Shown: in pieces, positions 49,018 through 61,247 of the stretch | Layout: each line of letters opens with the position of its first letter | Position numbering within the stretch: position 1 is the first letter of the stretch | NCBI GenBank assembly: GCA_016758965.1 | Contig: JAEPRB010000058.1 | Span: 62,001-126,000 of the forward strand | Length of the DNA stretch: 64,000 bases | Origin: Circinella minor | Lineage: Eukaryota > Mucoromycota > Mucoromycetes > Mucorales > Lichtheimiaceae | Direction: 5' to 3' | Notes under the pieces: model-generated | Seen by the model: only the letters and a program-made list of their open reading frames with translations | What the model was told of the DNA's origin: nothing | Databases searched by the model: none | Translations under genes and position numbers: made by a program

Positions 49018-50196
49018 ATGACATCCAGTGTACCGAGAAGTATTAGTATCCTACAACAACAAACCATCAAAACACCTGAATTTACTCGACGTAAGAATTG
49101 GTCACAATCTATTTTGGATGAACTTCGTGATATTGTTTTGGTTATTACTTTTGAAATGATGATTCTTTATTGTTCAGCTGCATCAAGAGAATGTCTTGGT
49201 TATGAACCATCTGAACTTGTTAATCATCGACTTACCGAATTTATTCATTTGGATGACGTGGATTCTTTGAAGCGAAACTTACGAGCTAGTAAAGATACTA
49301 TGGAACAATTGAAAGTTGTATTTCGATTACAAGGCAAGGATACCAAATATAATATGGTTGAAATGACAGGTCATGTTTACAAGAATTGCTTTTTTGGTAC
49401 TGTACGTATCACACCTGTTCAAGCAACTAATACAATGGAAGAATTTTTGGAGCTTAAAATGGAAAATGAGGCATTGAAACAAAAATTACATGAATTACAA
49501 GAACAACAAACACAACAACAATTTTTGGAAGAAAGACGACAACAACAACAACAAGGTGGTAATGAAGAAGAAGAAGCAACAGGGTTCGTTATGGAAGAAT
49601 CAGCAGCTGCTCCTCATGTCTATACACCTGGTATCAGTACCTCCTATAATATTGCTGAAACACTATCCTTATTTACTGGTTTGAATTATGAAATGGGTGA
49701 AAGATCACGAGGTATTTCTATGGGACTTGAAGGTGAATTGTTGAATATAAGTTCCCAACAGATGAACAAGTTTCCTACTGTAGTCGGACCTATGGATAAA
49801 GAATTTACTCATGAAGAACCTCAACGAAAAAGTAAAAAGGTATATCTTTGTAAAGCCTTCATATATATTTAATCAAAATCAAAAAAATCAAAAAAAAGGA
49901 ATCCTTCACTCTGATCAAATAATTTATATTTATATATTTATAAAAAGAAACGTATTGAAGTAGAACCTCAACAACGTATTTGTACAAGCTGTGGTACGAC
50001 AGATTCACCTGAATGGAGAAAAGGTCCCCAGGGTCCAAAAACGTAAGACTCTTTTTTTTTTAATCACTATTCAATTTTTTTTTTAACAAATACGTAATTT
50101 TTTCTTTTTTAAAATTTAAGGTTTTGTAATGCATGTGGTATTAAATGGAGAAAAACTCAAAAGCAACAGACTGAACAAAAAGATCAACAACAATAA
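49018..50196 (+). CDS. White collar-2-like PAS/GATA light-response factor
   Basis: Three exons (49018-49839, 49948-50042, 50121-50196) encode 330 aa. Residues about 30-140 are a PAS domain ([20 protein letters not shown], then [20 protein letters not shown]). A predicted coiled coil with Gln/Glu repeats follows (about 143-190). The C-terminus has a GATA zinc finger split by intron 2, CTSC at 286-289 and CNAC at 308-311, spacing C-x2-C-x18-C-x2-C, then a basic Gln-rich end. This is the WC-2/MadB architecture; WC-2 partners the flavin photoreceptor WC-1/MadA and binds light-regulated promoters. Mucorales carry several WC-2 paralogues, so I cannot say which one this is. Exon 2 uses an AAG acceptor. 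The protein has no LOV-type flavin-binding Cys motif that I can see. Confidence 0.9.
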
Positions 50197-51487
50197 GAGT
50201 AACAAATAATTGATGTCGTAATAACATTTAATTCATGAACATTTTATCAATCAGCTTTAATAATAATAAAAAGATGTATATTATAATTAAAATAAGCAGT
50301 AATTAAAACTTAATAATAATAAGTACCATGTTTGGGAAAGTGTATTAATTGAACTATCTATCTTTATGAAGCTTTATAAGTTGGATACAACAGTGATTTG
50401 TGGAACTTGAATCCCACGTGTCGTAATTGAGCGTACTTGTCAAATGGATATAATTCGCTGACGAGCAGATCGTTAAATCCTCGTTGCTGCAGATCGCTAT
50501 ACATTCAATAAATGATCGTCGGATAAAGATGATGGCATTTTTTGCTGACACTGAACCCATTTGTGCTGGATAGACCAACAGCTTGTTGGGGGGGGGGCTG
50601 ATTTTTGTCAATTCGGTTGGATAATGTAATAAGGACATTCATGGCTTTCGTGCCAAAGTTCAAGTTTAATAATGTTATCATTTTTTTTTCGACAATGAAC
50701 AGCTCCACAATTGGGTATTTCGTAGTTGGATAATCATAATAATTGTATAGATGGCTGGATACGACGTATTTATATCAGATTGTGTGCTTTTGAAAAATCA
50801 TAAAAGTGGGATGTATCCATACCAATTCCCATGAGAGATATTGACTATACACTTCTACACAATTCACATGAAGCAGACCTCCGTGTCTATGGACAAGAAT
50901 CACCTCCCCCTCCCCATTCCACGAGTATAAACTACATGCATCTGCAGATGCCGTGTCGATTTAATGTTCTATAGGATGGTGATCTTGTCATCCATTTCCA
51001 CTTAACGTGTTGCAGAGATACATGTCAGATGGCCGTTAGCGATTAGATGGGATAAAATGAATCCTTTTCAAAAAGTATTTTCATATATTCCTTTATATGC
51101 CATTCACTTGACTATTCTAAGTCTTCCACTACCTAGTTTTTTATCCGGTTACATACTCCTCATATACCCTTACTATTAGTTTTACAAAATACATTCTACC
51201 TTTTTAAATAGTAGTTTTTAAACCTATTTCCGTACAACCTGAATTCGTTTTCCGTAAAGAGTGGTGTACTCGTGATTTATTTTTTGAGGATAAAAATAAC
51301 AACAATAAAGGAATTCCAATTCGGGAAATTGAAGAAGAGAGGGGTCCTTGATAGTAATTTACTAGCGTCATTTTTTTTACTATTAGATATTATATTTCCT
51401 TCTTTTTTTTTTTTTTTTGGTACTCTTTTTCTTTTTCTCCCTTTTCTCTCTTTTCTCTCTTTATTAATCTTTATTTTATTTTGATAT
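50197..51487. other. Intergenic region with possible decayed element
   Basis: Between about 50340 and 51030 the base composition becomes less AT-biased than neighbouring spacers. Overlapping broken ORFs occur on the minus strand (50354-50638 and 50505-50708), which could be two frames of one decayed reading frame. I do not recognise the product. The rest is promoter for the NIPA-like gene. Confidence 0.35.
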
Positions 51488-53220
51488 ATGAACCATTCAA
51501 CTTTTTATAATACTTTCAATGTTGCTTTTAATAGTAACTATTCATCTACTATGTTAACCAATGAACCCAAAGACTTATGGGGTCCTCTTTCTATTGCGCT
51601 GCTGGCCAGCATGACTCAAGCTTTTGGTATATCACTTCAACGACGTTCTCATCTTGTTGAACAACGACATGTCGGTATTAATGACAACTTACCTTTATAT
51701 AAACGTCCATTATGGCTTTCCGGTTTCTTAATTTATACAATGAGTAATATTGTTCAATCAACATGTACTATTGGTTATTTACCGATTGTAATTTTAGCAC
51801 CTATTGGTGCTATTGGTTTAGTATTTAATGCAATATTTGCAAAGATTGTTTTAGGAGATCCATTCACATTGAAAACAATTACAGGTAAAAAAATAAAAAT
51901 TGATAAAGATGGGGGAGGGGGAATGAGGAAGAAAAAAGTAAAAGAGAAGAAAGAAGGGAAATAATTAATTGGTTATTGGTTATTATATTTGATATTTTAT
52001 TTATTATTTATTTATTTATTATTTATTTATATAGGAACAATGCTTATTGTTATCGGTGCTATGCTTGTTGCTGGATTTGGTGTTGTACCAGAACCTAATC
52101 ATTCTTTACAAGATCTTATTCGTCTTTATAAACGTCCTTCATTCGTTGTCTATTTCGCAATTATTGAGTCTTTTACATGTCTCGGTCTTATTACAACTCA
52201 TTTCATTCAATATAAATCAGAACGATCAGAAGCATCTGGACGTCGATTGGGGGGTATTTATACTCGACCAGATTTAAAAATGTGGTTAGGAATTAGGTAA
52301 GAGAAAAGTGTGAGACATCAAGGAGTAAAAAAAAAAAAAAGAAACGAGTTATCCCTGTTTATCAATCTATTACTGCAAAAAAAAAAAAAAAACATTATAA
52401 CAAGTTCATGGTCTGTGTATTAATGATCCACCCTTATTTTTTTTTTATAATATGTATATAATAGTTATGGTGTATTTGGTGCTAACATTAGTAGTCAAGC
52501 CATGTTATTTGCAAAAAGTGGTCTAGAGTTATTGATCCTTTCTGTATTTCATCATGATAATCAATTTATTTATCCTCTTACTTGGGTATTAGTATTAGCA
52601 CTTTGTTTTACTGCAATCTTACAGGTAAATTGATCAACTTATTCTACATTGATTTCGATCTTATGATGCATTTTTTATTTGGACCCATGCAAATGATTTA
52701 TATTCAGAACTTTACCCTGGATGTTTTTTTTTTTTTTTTTTTTTTTTTATATTATAATATTTTTGATTATTATTTTTACCTCCTTGTTCATCATCCTAAA
52801 TACTAACTTATCCTCTTGAAAATCTTTTCAATTATCCGTATATAGCTTTACTATTTAAATAGAGGTATTCGCTTGTGTGATACAATCATTCTCGTTCCCC
52901 TGAATTTTTGTTCCTTTAATGTCTCATGTCTATTTAATGGTTTGGTATATTACGATCAATGGGAACGATTATTCTGGTGGCAAATGGTAGCTGTATTATT
53001 AGGAATTGCTATTCTGATAGGTGGTGTATTAGTCATTTCATGGCAACCAGGTTATATGATGCCTGCATCAGAACCAGAACAAGAATCTACATTAAATACT
53101 CAAAAGCAACCAAAAGTAGTTTCAAAAAACAATTCATTATGGGCTAAATTACGTTCATATCGACAACAAGATACCATCAACAATAATCAACCAGATGAAA
53201 GAACAAGGTTATTACAATAA
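51488..53220 (+). CDS. NIPA-family magnesium transporter
   Basis: Four exons (51488-51884, 52035-52296, 52465-52624, 52846-53220) encode 397 aa. The family fold is nine TM helices, seen here as repeated hydrophobic runs. Motifs include LWGPLSIALLASMTQAFGIS and QRRSH, LPIVILAPIGAIGLVFNAIF followed by AKIVLGDPFT, the segment GANISSQAMLFAKSG, and FWWQMVAVLLGIAILIGGVL. The N-terminal 25 residues are Asn/Ser-rich and the C-terminus is hydrophilic with a dileucine-like RTRLLQ end. NIPA (DUF803) proteins mediate Mg2+ transport in animals; fungal substrates are poorly tested. Exon 3 lies between strong T runs. Confidence 0.88.
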
Positions 53221-54833
53221 TAACAAAATCATAATAGAAAGTTTATAACATTTATTATTATTATTTTCTGGTGTTGTTTTTTTTATATCATCATTATCAT
53301 CATTTTTATACTCTTCTCTATTTTAACTTCACAACATATTATTTTCATCATATTGAACAAATATTATATCTAATATCATATTATAAAAAAAATCCCATCT
53401 CTTCCCTTCCCTTCCCCTCCCCCTTTTTTTTCCCTTCATCACATCATCCATTACACACTGTTTCACGCAAAGGCATTACAATTACTATTATTATCGTTAT
53501 TATTGTTATTATTATATTACGTTCATTCTTTTTTTTTTCTTTTTTTTTTTACACTTTTAACACTGGCCAATAAAAAAAAAAGTGGTTGTATATATAAAGA
53601 AATAAAGCTTATTATTATATTTAGGAGTAAGTCATTTAACTTTTTAAATCATGGCGTTTTTTATTTTTATTTATATTTTTAATTCATGTATATGCACATA
53701 ACGGAAAAAAGTTATAGCCAAGTGCACTTACGACAATTTTTTTTTTGAAGTTAAGCACAGATGGTTTGATTATAAATCTGTCATTTGTATGTAAATTATA
53801 TTAATTTATGTATACTTATATGTATATATGTATATATGTATGTGCTATATTTATATTTATGTTTGTGCATGTGCGTATCTGTATGGTAATAATAATAAAA
53901 AAGCTTTTTTATCCTCTTGCGTATGAACAAATTAAGTAAAATTAGAGTATACATAATAATATATACTTTTAAGTACCTATAAAACATCTTATATTTTATT
54001 CTTTTATATAAGTTATATATACATTTTTTAGTTTGAACATAATGCACTCAACATCAATCCAGGAACCTCTAACAAAGACAAAAAAAAAAGAGATTGAGGA
54101 ATAAAAAAAAAACCGATGAATCGGACCAGTTCTTTCTTTTTGTAATTGTTTGTGGCACATATAAAGAAATGGCGATATAAATAAACAAATAGAATAATTT
54201 TAATCTTTATGATTATTTAATTTTTTAAAATAAAAAAAAAACGATGATGATGGTCTGTATTAGTATTGATAATAAGAAAGAATGGACTGAGGAAAAAAGG
54301 ATAAAGAGATGAAGGGAGGAAGGGGGATGACAATAGTACATCTACTTGCTACATCAAATAAGATAAAAAAAAAGTGATGGGGGGGGGCGTAAAAATAAAA
54401 ATAAATGGGTTCGGAATATCACTGGAAAGGGTAAGCCGAAAGAATCCCGGTCAAAAATAAAAATAAATGTTTTGAGCGATGGGACTTGTCAATCAAATCC
54501 AATTGATAAATGAACGATCCGAAATACCCATAAGTTATAAATATATATAGTCATGAATAAAAATGAATGAACTGGGGAATGATAGTAAATGCTGTTTAAA
54601 AAAGTAAAGAAAGGACTGGTAAGAGACCACCTGGGTCAACTATAATACGAAAAGGAACTTTTTTTTTGTGATGTATATGAATTAAATGATAATGAGCACA
54701 CAGATATACATATATATGTATATATATGTATATATGATAAAATGATAATGGGCTAGATGAGGAAGGCGGCGAAGATTTCGTAACAAAGCTCGCATTATAA
54801 TAATGCGGCCTCCGTCTTTTTTGTTATGTATAA
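53221..54833. other. 1.6-kb intergenic region
   Basis: Convergent 3' flanks of the NIPA-like gene and the next minus gene. Simple-sequence runs of T, A and G occur throughout, and GTATATAT variants at about 53812-53845 and 54705-54735. ORFs here are low-complexity. No RNA gene was recognised. Confidence 0.45.
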
Positions 54834-55520
54834 CTAACACCCTGCTGCACATACTGATGGAGAAGATGCCCACCAATTCTCGGTATGTGTTCCGACCCGT
54901 TTCTTCTTTGTAGGACGTTCAAGCTGTTGCTCTTCGATTGATAACCTCATTTCTTCAAACCATGTTTCGTTGTGCCACTGTTGTTTATGACGAGTAGTAA
55001 CCGTTGGTGATCTTTTCGCCTTTTGTAACAACCCTGTAAATGCATGGAGAGCATGAGATAAACTACGTCGTGATTCTGTTCTTTTCATATCAGCATTGTT
55101 ATTTTTGCTGTTATTGTTGCCATGAGTTACAAGGAAAGTACCAGTAGTACGCGCGGTCTTTTTGTTGCTACTACTATCTTTATGTTTTCGTGATAATGAT
55201 GGATTCGAAAAACATCGGCGAGGAGCGCGTGACATTGGTTTTTTACTAGTAAACGACTTTGTTAACCGAAGAGATGTTGTAGTTGATGCATTCGACTCTA
55301 AAGTAGTACTAGGAGTAGAACTAGTAGAAAATACTTCTGCGTATCGACTATGGTAATGATTGCTAGCAACTATGGACGGTTTTCCACTGAAAAGATGCTC
55401 AAGTGACTCAAGCGCGGGTAAGTCAGGAAGACAGAGTATGCGAGTTTCCATACGCTTTGAGTATGGGTCAAAGCTTGATAGTTTCATAATACCTTGATCA
55501 AACTGAAGATTGTGTGTCAT
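54834..55520 (-). CDS. Basic Ser-rich protein of unknown function
   Basis: I do not recognise this protein. Starting at ATG 55520 (MTHNLQFDQGIMKLSSFDPY) it is a single exon of 228 aa. The longer reading upstream is dominated by Phe/Leu-rich low-complexity sequence and is rejected as UTR. It is rich in Ser, Thr, Lys and Arg, with probable basic nuclear-signal clusters (RKHKDSSSNKK, RPTKKKRVG). A short hydrophobic/helical patch SLSHALHAFTGLLQKAKR lies in the middle and WHNETWFEEMRLSIEEQQLE near the end. It ends ..SVCAAGC, which is not a standard CAAX box. Composition resembles disordered regulatory proteins. Coding status is supported by length and non-repetitive composition only. Confidence 0.6.
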   Translation of the reverse strand: MTHNLQFDQGIMKLSSFDPYSKRMETRILCLPDLPALESLEHLFSGKPSIVASNHYHSRYAEVFSTSSTPSTTLESNASTTTSLRLTKSFTSKKPMSRAPRRCFSNPSLSRKHKDSSSNKKTARTTGTFLVTHGNNNSKNNNADMKRTESRRSLSHALHAFTGLLQKAKRSPTVTTRHKQQWHNETWFEEMRLSIEEQQLERPTKKKRVGTHTENWWASSPSVCAAGC

Positions 55521-56613
55521 TGAAAATAAATAAAATAAACAAATAAAGAAGTTCTTTTTAAAAAAAAATGAGAGGAAAGGAAATTTGTAGTTGAGTAGAA
55601 GTAGAAGTAGAGAGGGAAAGCGAGAGAAGGGAAAAAAAGTATAAGAAAAGAAAAGAAAGAAGAAAGTAAAATAAATAGAAATAGACCACATCAAGCTTAT
55701 TATATGTATTTATGAACTGAGTAAAAAAAAAAAAGAACCAACTCATTGACATGGCTACCATGATCTCTTTTCATTCTACTCCTTTCAAACTTACTTTCTT
55801 TTTTCACCCCTTTTATTCATTGTTGCACGTGCGTCATCATTCTTTCCTGCTCTTTTTTTTTTTTTTTGGTTATACCCCTAATGCGCGAGGCAAAGTGTAA
55901 GGCTATGAAAAAAGATAGAGAGGTAATATGATACTCTCCACGTGTATACAGGAATAACGGCATATTATATAGCTCCTTGACCAGTGCGCGCGATGGTCAA
56001 TGTGATTTATAATACTGTATACATTGCAACATCTAACAGTAAATAATTCCATCTTTTTTTATCGTCGTCCAATAACAATGCCATATTTGAAGTACTTTAT
56101 TCTCCCACATTTAATCAGTATATACTTCTGATAAAGATCTTGTTGTCTCCCGAAATAATTCCCCTCGTTGTCACGACAACAGTAAATTTTTATCATTATG
56201 GTGCGTGGGGTAATCATATAGAGACAATTACATCAAAGTAATAAAAAAACCCTGCGTCTGAATATAAGATGAAAAAGTTTCTTTAGTTGGAAAGCTGCCG
56301 CCCCAAATTAAGAAATATTTAGCTCGGTAAAGGATTGATCCTACCCCGAAGGTATAAATTTAATATATCAAGTTTATCCCAATACCATCCGTGCAGGGAC
56401 CTCGTTCAAAGATAGATACACTCACACTTCATTTGTTCATTCTTTCTAATCCATAAGTACACATAACATATACATACATAACACACAATAACGGGATAGG
56501 GAAAAACCCCCTTTCTTTAACTCCTATGTAAAGAAAAATATATCATGCAATTTTTTTGTTCCTTTCTATTATGATCATTATTATTATAATTAATTTTACA
56601 GAAATATGCTCGT
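55521..56613. other. Intergenic region
   Basis: Upstream of the basic Ser-rich gene and 3' of uL2m. It contains a 7-bp perfect hairpin TTGACCA/TGGTCAA (55977-55983 and 55994-56000) around GTGCGCGCGA. No gene or tRNA was found. Confidence 0.45.
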
Positions 56614-57741
56614 TTATCGTCTAGGACGGGGCTTGACCACAAATTGGTTAGGTGTCTTTCTAGTCTTTCCACCCTTTGCCAGGACACCCCATGGGGATCT
56701 TGGATGCTTGTTACCCTTGGATTTACCACGACCACCACCGTGAGGATGGTCTGCTGCGTTCATAGCAACACCACGTACTGTAGGACGAATACCAAGCCAT
56801 CTTGATCGACCTGCCTTACCAAGTGTTTCGTGTTGATGATCAGGATTGCTGACAGCACCAATAGTAGCGCAAGCATCCACTGGAACTAATCGAACTTCTC
56901 CACTTGACAAACGAACCTGTGCGTATCCTGTTTCGCCTGTTTGAATCAATTGTGCGTATGTTCCTGCTGATCGTGCAATAATGGCAGGACCATTGCGCTT
57001 GAGACCAATGTTGTGGATAATTGTACCGACAGGAACCATCTTAAGAGGCATACAGTTACCAGCATCAATAGCAGCTGTGCGCGTAATACCATGTTCATCC
57101 AATGATGTATCTGATTTACGTTGTGCAGCACCTTCAGCACGATAGCTCATTACCTTGTCTCCTGGTTTAAGACCTTGTGGAGCAACAATGTAACTAAGTT
57201 TGCCGGTTTTTTCATGTTTCAATAAGGCAATCCATGCAGTTCTTCCTGGATCATGTTCTAAACGTACGACAGTTTGTTGACCTGCTTCTGCTCGATCCCA
57301 ATCAATAATACGAATACGGCGTTTATGTCCACCACCACGATGACGAATGGTAATATGACCTGAGTTGTTACGACCACCTGAGTTACGTTTGGCAACTGTC
57401 AATGAACGAACAGCTTTGCCCTTGTAAAGATGATCACGAGGAACGCGTTTCAACCAACGTTTACCAGGTGTTGTAGGTTTATATGTTTTGAATTGTTGTG
57501 AAGGTGTTGCTGATGCTTGTGTAGTTGCTGTAACGTTTCCTTGTGTGCTAAATCCACTAACATATGAAGACTTTGTTGACGTTGTCGTTGTTACTTCTTC
57601 GTTTGTGATTTTACTGCTAAATTGACGAACATTCCAACGTGCTACAATGTTATTTGCAACAGTTTGTTGACGTGTAATGTTATTGCATGCATTAATGCTA
57701 ATTCGTTGTTGAACTAGTCGTACACCTCCAAGACGCAACAT
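56614..57741 (-). CDS. RML2: Mitochondrial ribosomal protein uL2m (RML2)
   Basis: A single exon of 375 aa. The first about 80 residues ([20 protein letters not shown]..) are Arg/Gln/Ser-rich without acidic residues, a mitochondrial presequence. The ribosomal L2 core starts at [21 protein letters not shown]-binding motifs [20 protein letters not shown] and [14 protein letters not shown] follow. The conserved peptidyl-transferase-proximal loop is [20 protein letters not shown], containing the essential His region, and the end is [17 protein letters not shown]. uL2m is an early-binding large-subunit protein of the mitoribosome. Lack of introns contrasts with most neighbours. Length fits yeast Rml2 (393 aa). 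Confidence 0.96.
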   Translation of the reverse strand: MLRLGGVRLVQQRISINACNNITRQQTVANNIVARWNVRQFSSKITNEEVTTTTSTKSSYVSGFSTQGNVTATTQASATPSQQFKTYKPTTPGKRWLKRVPRDHLYKGKAVRSLTVAKRNSGGRNNSGHITIRHRGGGHKRRIRIIDWDRAEAGQQTVVRLEHDPGRTAWIALLKHEKTGKLSYIVAPQGLKPGDKVMSYRAEGAAQRKSDTSLDEHGITRTAAIDAGNCMPLKMVPVGTIIHNIGLKRNGPAIIARSAGTYAQLIQTGETGYAQVRLSSGEVRLVPVDACATIGAVSNPDHQHETLGKAGRSRWLGIRPTVRGVAMNAADHPHGGGRGKSKGNKHPRSPWGVLAKGGKTRKTPNQFVVKPRPRR

Positions 57742-58490
57742 TTATATATATATTATATATTGTTGTGTTTTTATTATTATTTTTTTCCAACTTTCCAAGG
57801 TCAAGGTTCCGACAAAAAAAAAAGAGGGCCCCCAATTCAAAAACGAAAAAGCCGAAAAAACAATAGAGCCGTCACACCAGCAAAGCAAAACTTGGCTCCA
57901 TATCCTATTTTTTTTTTGTATGTCCGATTGGACAACTGCCACAAATTCCTATATATGAATTTTGTTAAAGCAGTGTCTTGTAACATCAGATCTCAATATT
58001 TGACTCCAGAGTTTGTTTTTTTTTGACTCAGGAGAGTAGAGATATTTTTCTTTTCCATTGATAAATAAGCACTTGAATAAAAACAAGAATGATCTACAAC
58101 ATACATGACTTTTAATAATTATCAAGCTATTATAAATATATACTGACATATATTATGATACTGGTAATGCCAACAATCATCTACTAGTACCACCACCATT
58201 ATTCATCGATCGATCGATGTAAATGTACTATGAATACTAGATAATCAATAAAGAAAGTGCTTTGAGGAGCAATATGTGTAGCTAAAATTAGTAAACGAAA
58301 AAATACTCTATTTTCCTTTGTTTGTTTACTTGTCTTCTCCACGTTCTTTGTTATTGTAATATGTGTGGGTACCAGACGCGCGGGCTAATATATTATACCG
58401 TACAACCATTAAAAATGATGGATTTGTTTTTGTTTACGCATTAGTATTATATACGCCATAAATACATATTATCTATTATTATTAACTGTT
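57742..58490. other. Intergenic, nothing recognised
   Basis: Promoter side of uL2m (left) and upstream of the doubtful small gene. An ATCGATCGATCG-type palindrome occurs at about 58206-58217. ORFs here are not supported. Confidence 0.45.
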
Positions 58491-58924
58491 ATGATCTTAA
58501 ACAAAAAGAACAAAAGCTCTGAAGTTGATAGCAAGAGCTTGGTAACAAACCAAGCCCATGATTTTTATTCATTTACAAATATGAATCTATTATCTTCAAC
58601 AAATCCCCATACTGCATACATTAAATGTATCTGTGACAGCTATCGTTCAGTGTTCTTTTGCTTCTTTTTCTTTTTGCTCACGTGGTATTTCCATCATTAT
58701 AGAGATCCCAATTATTATATACCAACTACCAACAGTGAAGCACTATATTATATAAAATATGAAAAACAGTTCATGGAATTCAAAGAAAATGTATGTATCC
58801 GCTACATAAGAATAGATTTTCTCATAATTATAGAACTTATTGCTATATAAATATGATTAGGCTTGATGCTTGATTTTTTGTTGCGATTATTTTACAGCTA
58901 TATCAGGTAAATGTTATTGTTTGA
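58491..58924 (+). CDS. Doubtful small single-TM protein
   Basis: ATG at 58491 opens a frame through 58790. A GTATGT donor there and a TTTACAG acceptor before 58898 join in phase to a short exon ending TGA at 58922-58924, total 108 aa. Composition is ordinary, not low-complexity, apart from one helix (SVFFCFFFFLLTWYF, about residues 53-68). The family is unknown to me. The frame, a plausible intron and reasonable codon use are the only support. It could be chance. Confidence 0.35.
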
Positions 58925-59503
58925 ATAGATACGTTTTTGCCTCTTTTATGTCTTTGACAACTTTATTCTTTCATATGTAAAGATAATATACATCATCATC
59001 ATCATCATCATTATGCGATCACAAGCACCTATTTAATACATTCTGATGTATTTATATTTATATATATAATTGATTTAATATATTTTTCATCATGCTAAAA
59101 GACAATTTTAAAGGGGATATGATGTTATCTGGTTTTTTTTTTTTTAAAAAAAAAAAAGACCGAGATTATGTATATTTATGTATGTATGTGTGTATAATGT
59201 TATTGTTATTGTTGTTGTGTCAATTTGGAAAGTATATAAGTTGATAAGAGAACAATTATAAATTGTACATTCTTCGTTAAAGGAAAGAGGGGGGGGAAGA
59301 AGAGTAAAAAAAAGGGGGGGGGTGGAAAATATGTCAATAGTTACAAAAAAAAACTATTTCTCACTCTTTTAATACAAAAAGAGAAAAATTATAAAATATT
59401 GCCTGTTTGATATATAATGTGTATATGTGATTCCTTTTTCTTTTTGGTTGTACAATATAAACAACAAAACTGGCATATATATAAATGTATATAAAATTGA
59501 ATC
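58925..59503. other. Intergenic, nothing recognised
   Basis: AT-rich, with (CAT)n at about 58992-59011 and G runs near 59290 and 59316. No gene was seen. Confidence 0.45.
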
Positions 59504-61028
59504 TTATAAAAACTCATACCGCAAATTTGACTCGCGTCGACGTTCACCACGAACAAAAGGGTCTTTACGTCGTGGTAAGAAACCTCGCGGTTTTAAAGGA
59601 CTCAACAATTTGCGAGCACGGATCATATTGAGCTCGGATGAAATGATTCGTAAATGATCTGGGTTGGATCGGGTATCTCGGGTGTAAGTGTTCGTATCAG
59701 GATTAAACCTTGGTTGTGTTGTAGCTTCGGAACGTCGCCGTTGTGATGCCGGTCGACGAGGAGCAGGGGGCATTGGGATAAGGCCTTCTTTCTTAGTTGG
59801 TTTTGTTGGTTTAGATGGAGTAATGGTGGATGAGACTGGGGATGACACTGATGATGACAGAACCAGTGACCGACGAAGCTGTGCTATAGTTTGTACCCAT
59901 CGCACCTGATGTGTATTAGATTGCTGTGGTGGTGATGATGATAGGATAGGTTTTTTGGTTGTCCATGTTGACGGTGTTTGTGCCTTGGAAAAAGATGAAA
60001 TCGAATGTCGACGTACCAACGACTTTTCATTATCAGTTAATGCCGCACTTTTAATACTAAGTTCATCATCATCAATATCGTCGTCGTCATCGTCATCTTC
60101 ATCCTCTTCTTCTCCATCACTTTTCCAGTTTGGATGCATTCGTCGTCCACCTTTTAGTCTAGTATGATGGCGAGGAATTACTTGTACTTCATCGTCTTCT
60201 TCCTCATCCAAATCTTCCTCTAATCCTTCGTCATCCTCAAGATCTTCATCATCTGCTTCATCCACAGTTTGGACTTGAGCAAGGTCATTTTCACGCAGTC
60301 CAGTAGTAGTAGGTCGACCAGGAATAGCTATAGGCTCACTGGGAGTAGCACTTAATGAAGGAGGCGGCATATGCAACGGCAGGACCTGCGTCAAAAAGTC
60401 CGCCGACAGGAACGATTGAAATGGTGATTTGCGTATCTAAAACATTTCAAACAAGAAACAAACGGGAGAAAATAGAAGAAAACAAGAAAAAAAAAGAACG
60501 AGTATTATTATTAAAAGATATGAATTTAATAAATACAAAAAGAAAAAGAACCATTCATGAAAATGAACTGCACAATCAATTAATCCCTCAGAGCGTACAC
60601 ACACACACACACTCTCTCTCTCTCTCCAAGAAAGATAATAATATAATAGAGTAATATATTACCAATTCCTCTTCGTCTGGTAAACTCTCTTTACTGTCTA
60701 CTACAATCCAATCTTCAACATGGGACATTCGACGCATTGGTTTTTGTTGTTCGGGATCGGGTGGGGAAGCGGAAGATTTTTGTTGTTGCCGCTTTTGTTG
60801 TCCATGTTTCCTTTGTCGAGACTTTCCCTGAGTTCCCATTCCCTTTTGATGCCGTCCACTGTTTTTCTTTCTGCGCTTTTTCAATAACGGCGGAATGTCG
60901 CCATACGGTTTAGGAGCTTGAGCAGCAAGCTGTTTAATAATCTCCTTGTATGAGGACGGCTGCTCTTCACTCATCATGTCATGGATTGGAAATGGTTCTG
61001 AGCAAGAAGCTGACAACAAGGTGGGCAT
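59504..61028 (-). CDS. Disordered acidic/basic protein of unknown function
   Basis: Two exons (60663-61028, 59504-60436) join in phase 0 across a 226-nt intron (GTAATA..TTTTAG) and encode 432 aa. I do not recognise the family. Exon 1 encodes SSYKEIIKQLAAQAPKPYGD and PPLLKKRRKK, a basic linker, and RMSHVEDWIVVDSKESLPDE. Exon 2 continues IRKSPFQSFLSADF, then a Glu/Asp-rich block (DEADDEDLEDDEGLEEDLDE..), a second acidic tract and a basic C-terminus with PRFNPDTNTYTRDTRSNPDH, SELNMIRARKLLSPLKPRGF and RKDPFVRGERRRES. The last three blocks look conserved rather than random. A nuclear or cytoplasmic regulatory role is possible but unproven. The start at 61028 follows the first Met; an upstream exon cannot be excluded. 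Confidence 0.65.
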
Positions 61029-61214
61029 CAATAAAGAAGAGAAAAAAGGTTGAGGGGTGAAGGTAGGTTTGGTAAAATAGGACTTGAAAAAAAAAATTCA
61101 AGGCGTCCCCTCGCTCTCACTCACTTACCTACTCACTCACTCACTCATTCATTCAAAATCACCTATTATGTTCCCAAATAGTCACATAGTGAACCATTTT
61201 TTTTTCTTTTTCTA

Positions 61215-61247
<33 letters not shown>

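Noticed and set aside
55521..55694. Upstream N-terminal extension of the basic Ser-rich protein
   Set aside because: It is almost wholly Phe/Leu/Ser from pyrimidine-rich UTR. The Met at 55520 gives ordinary composition.
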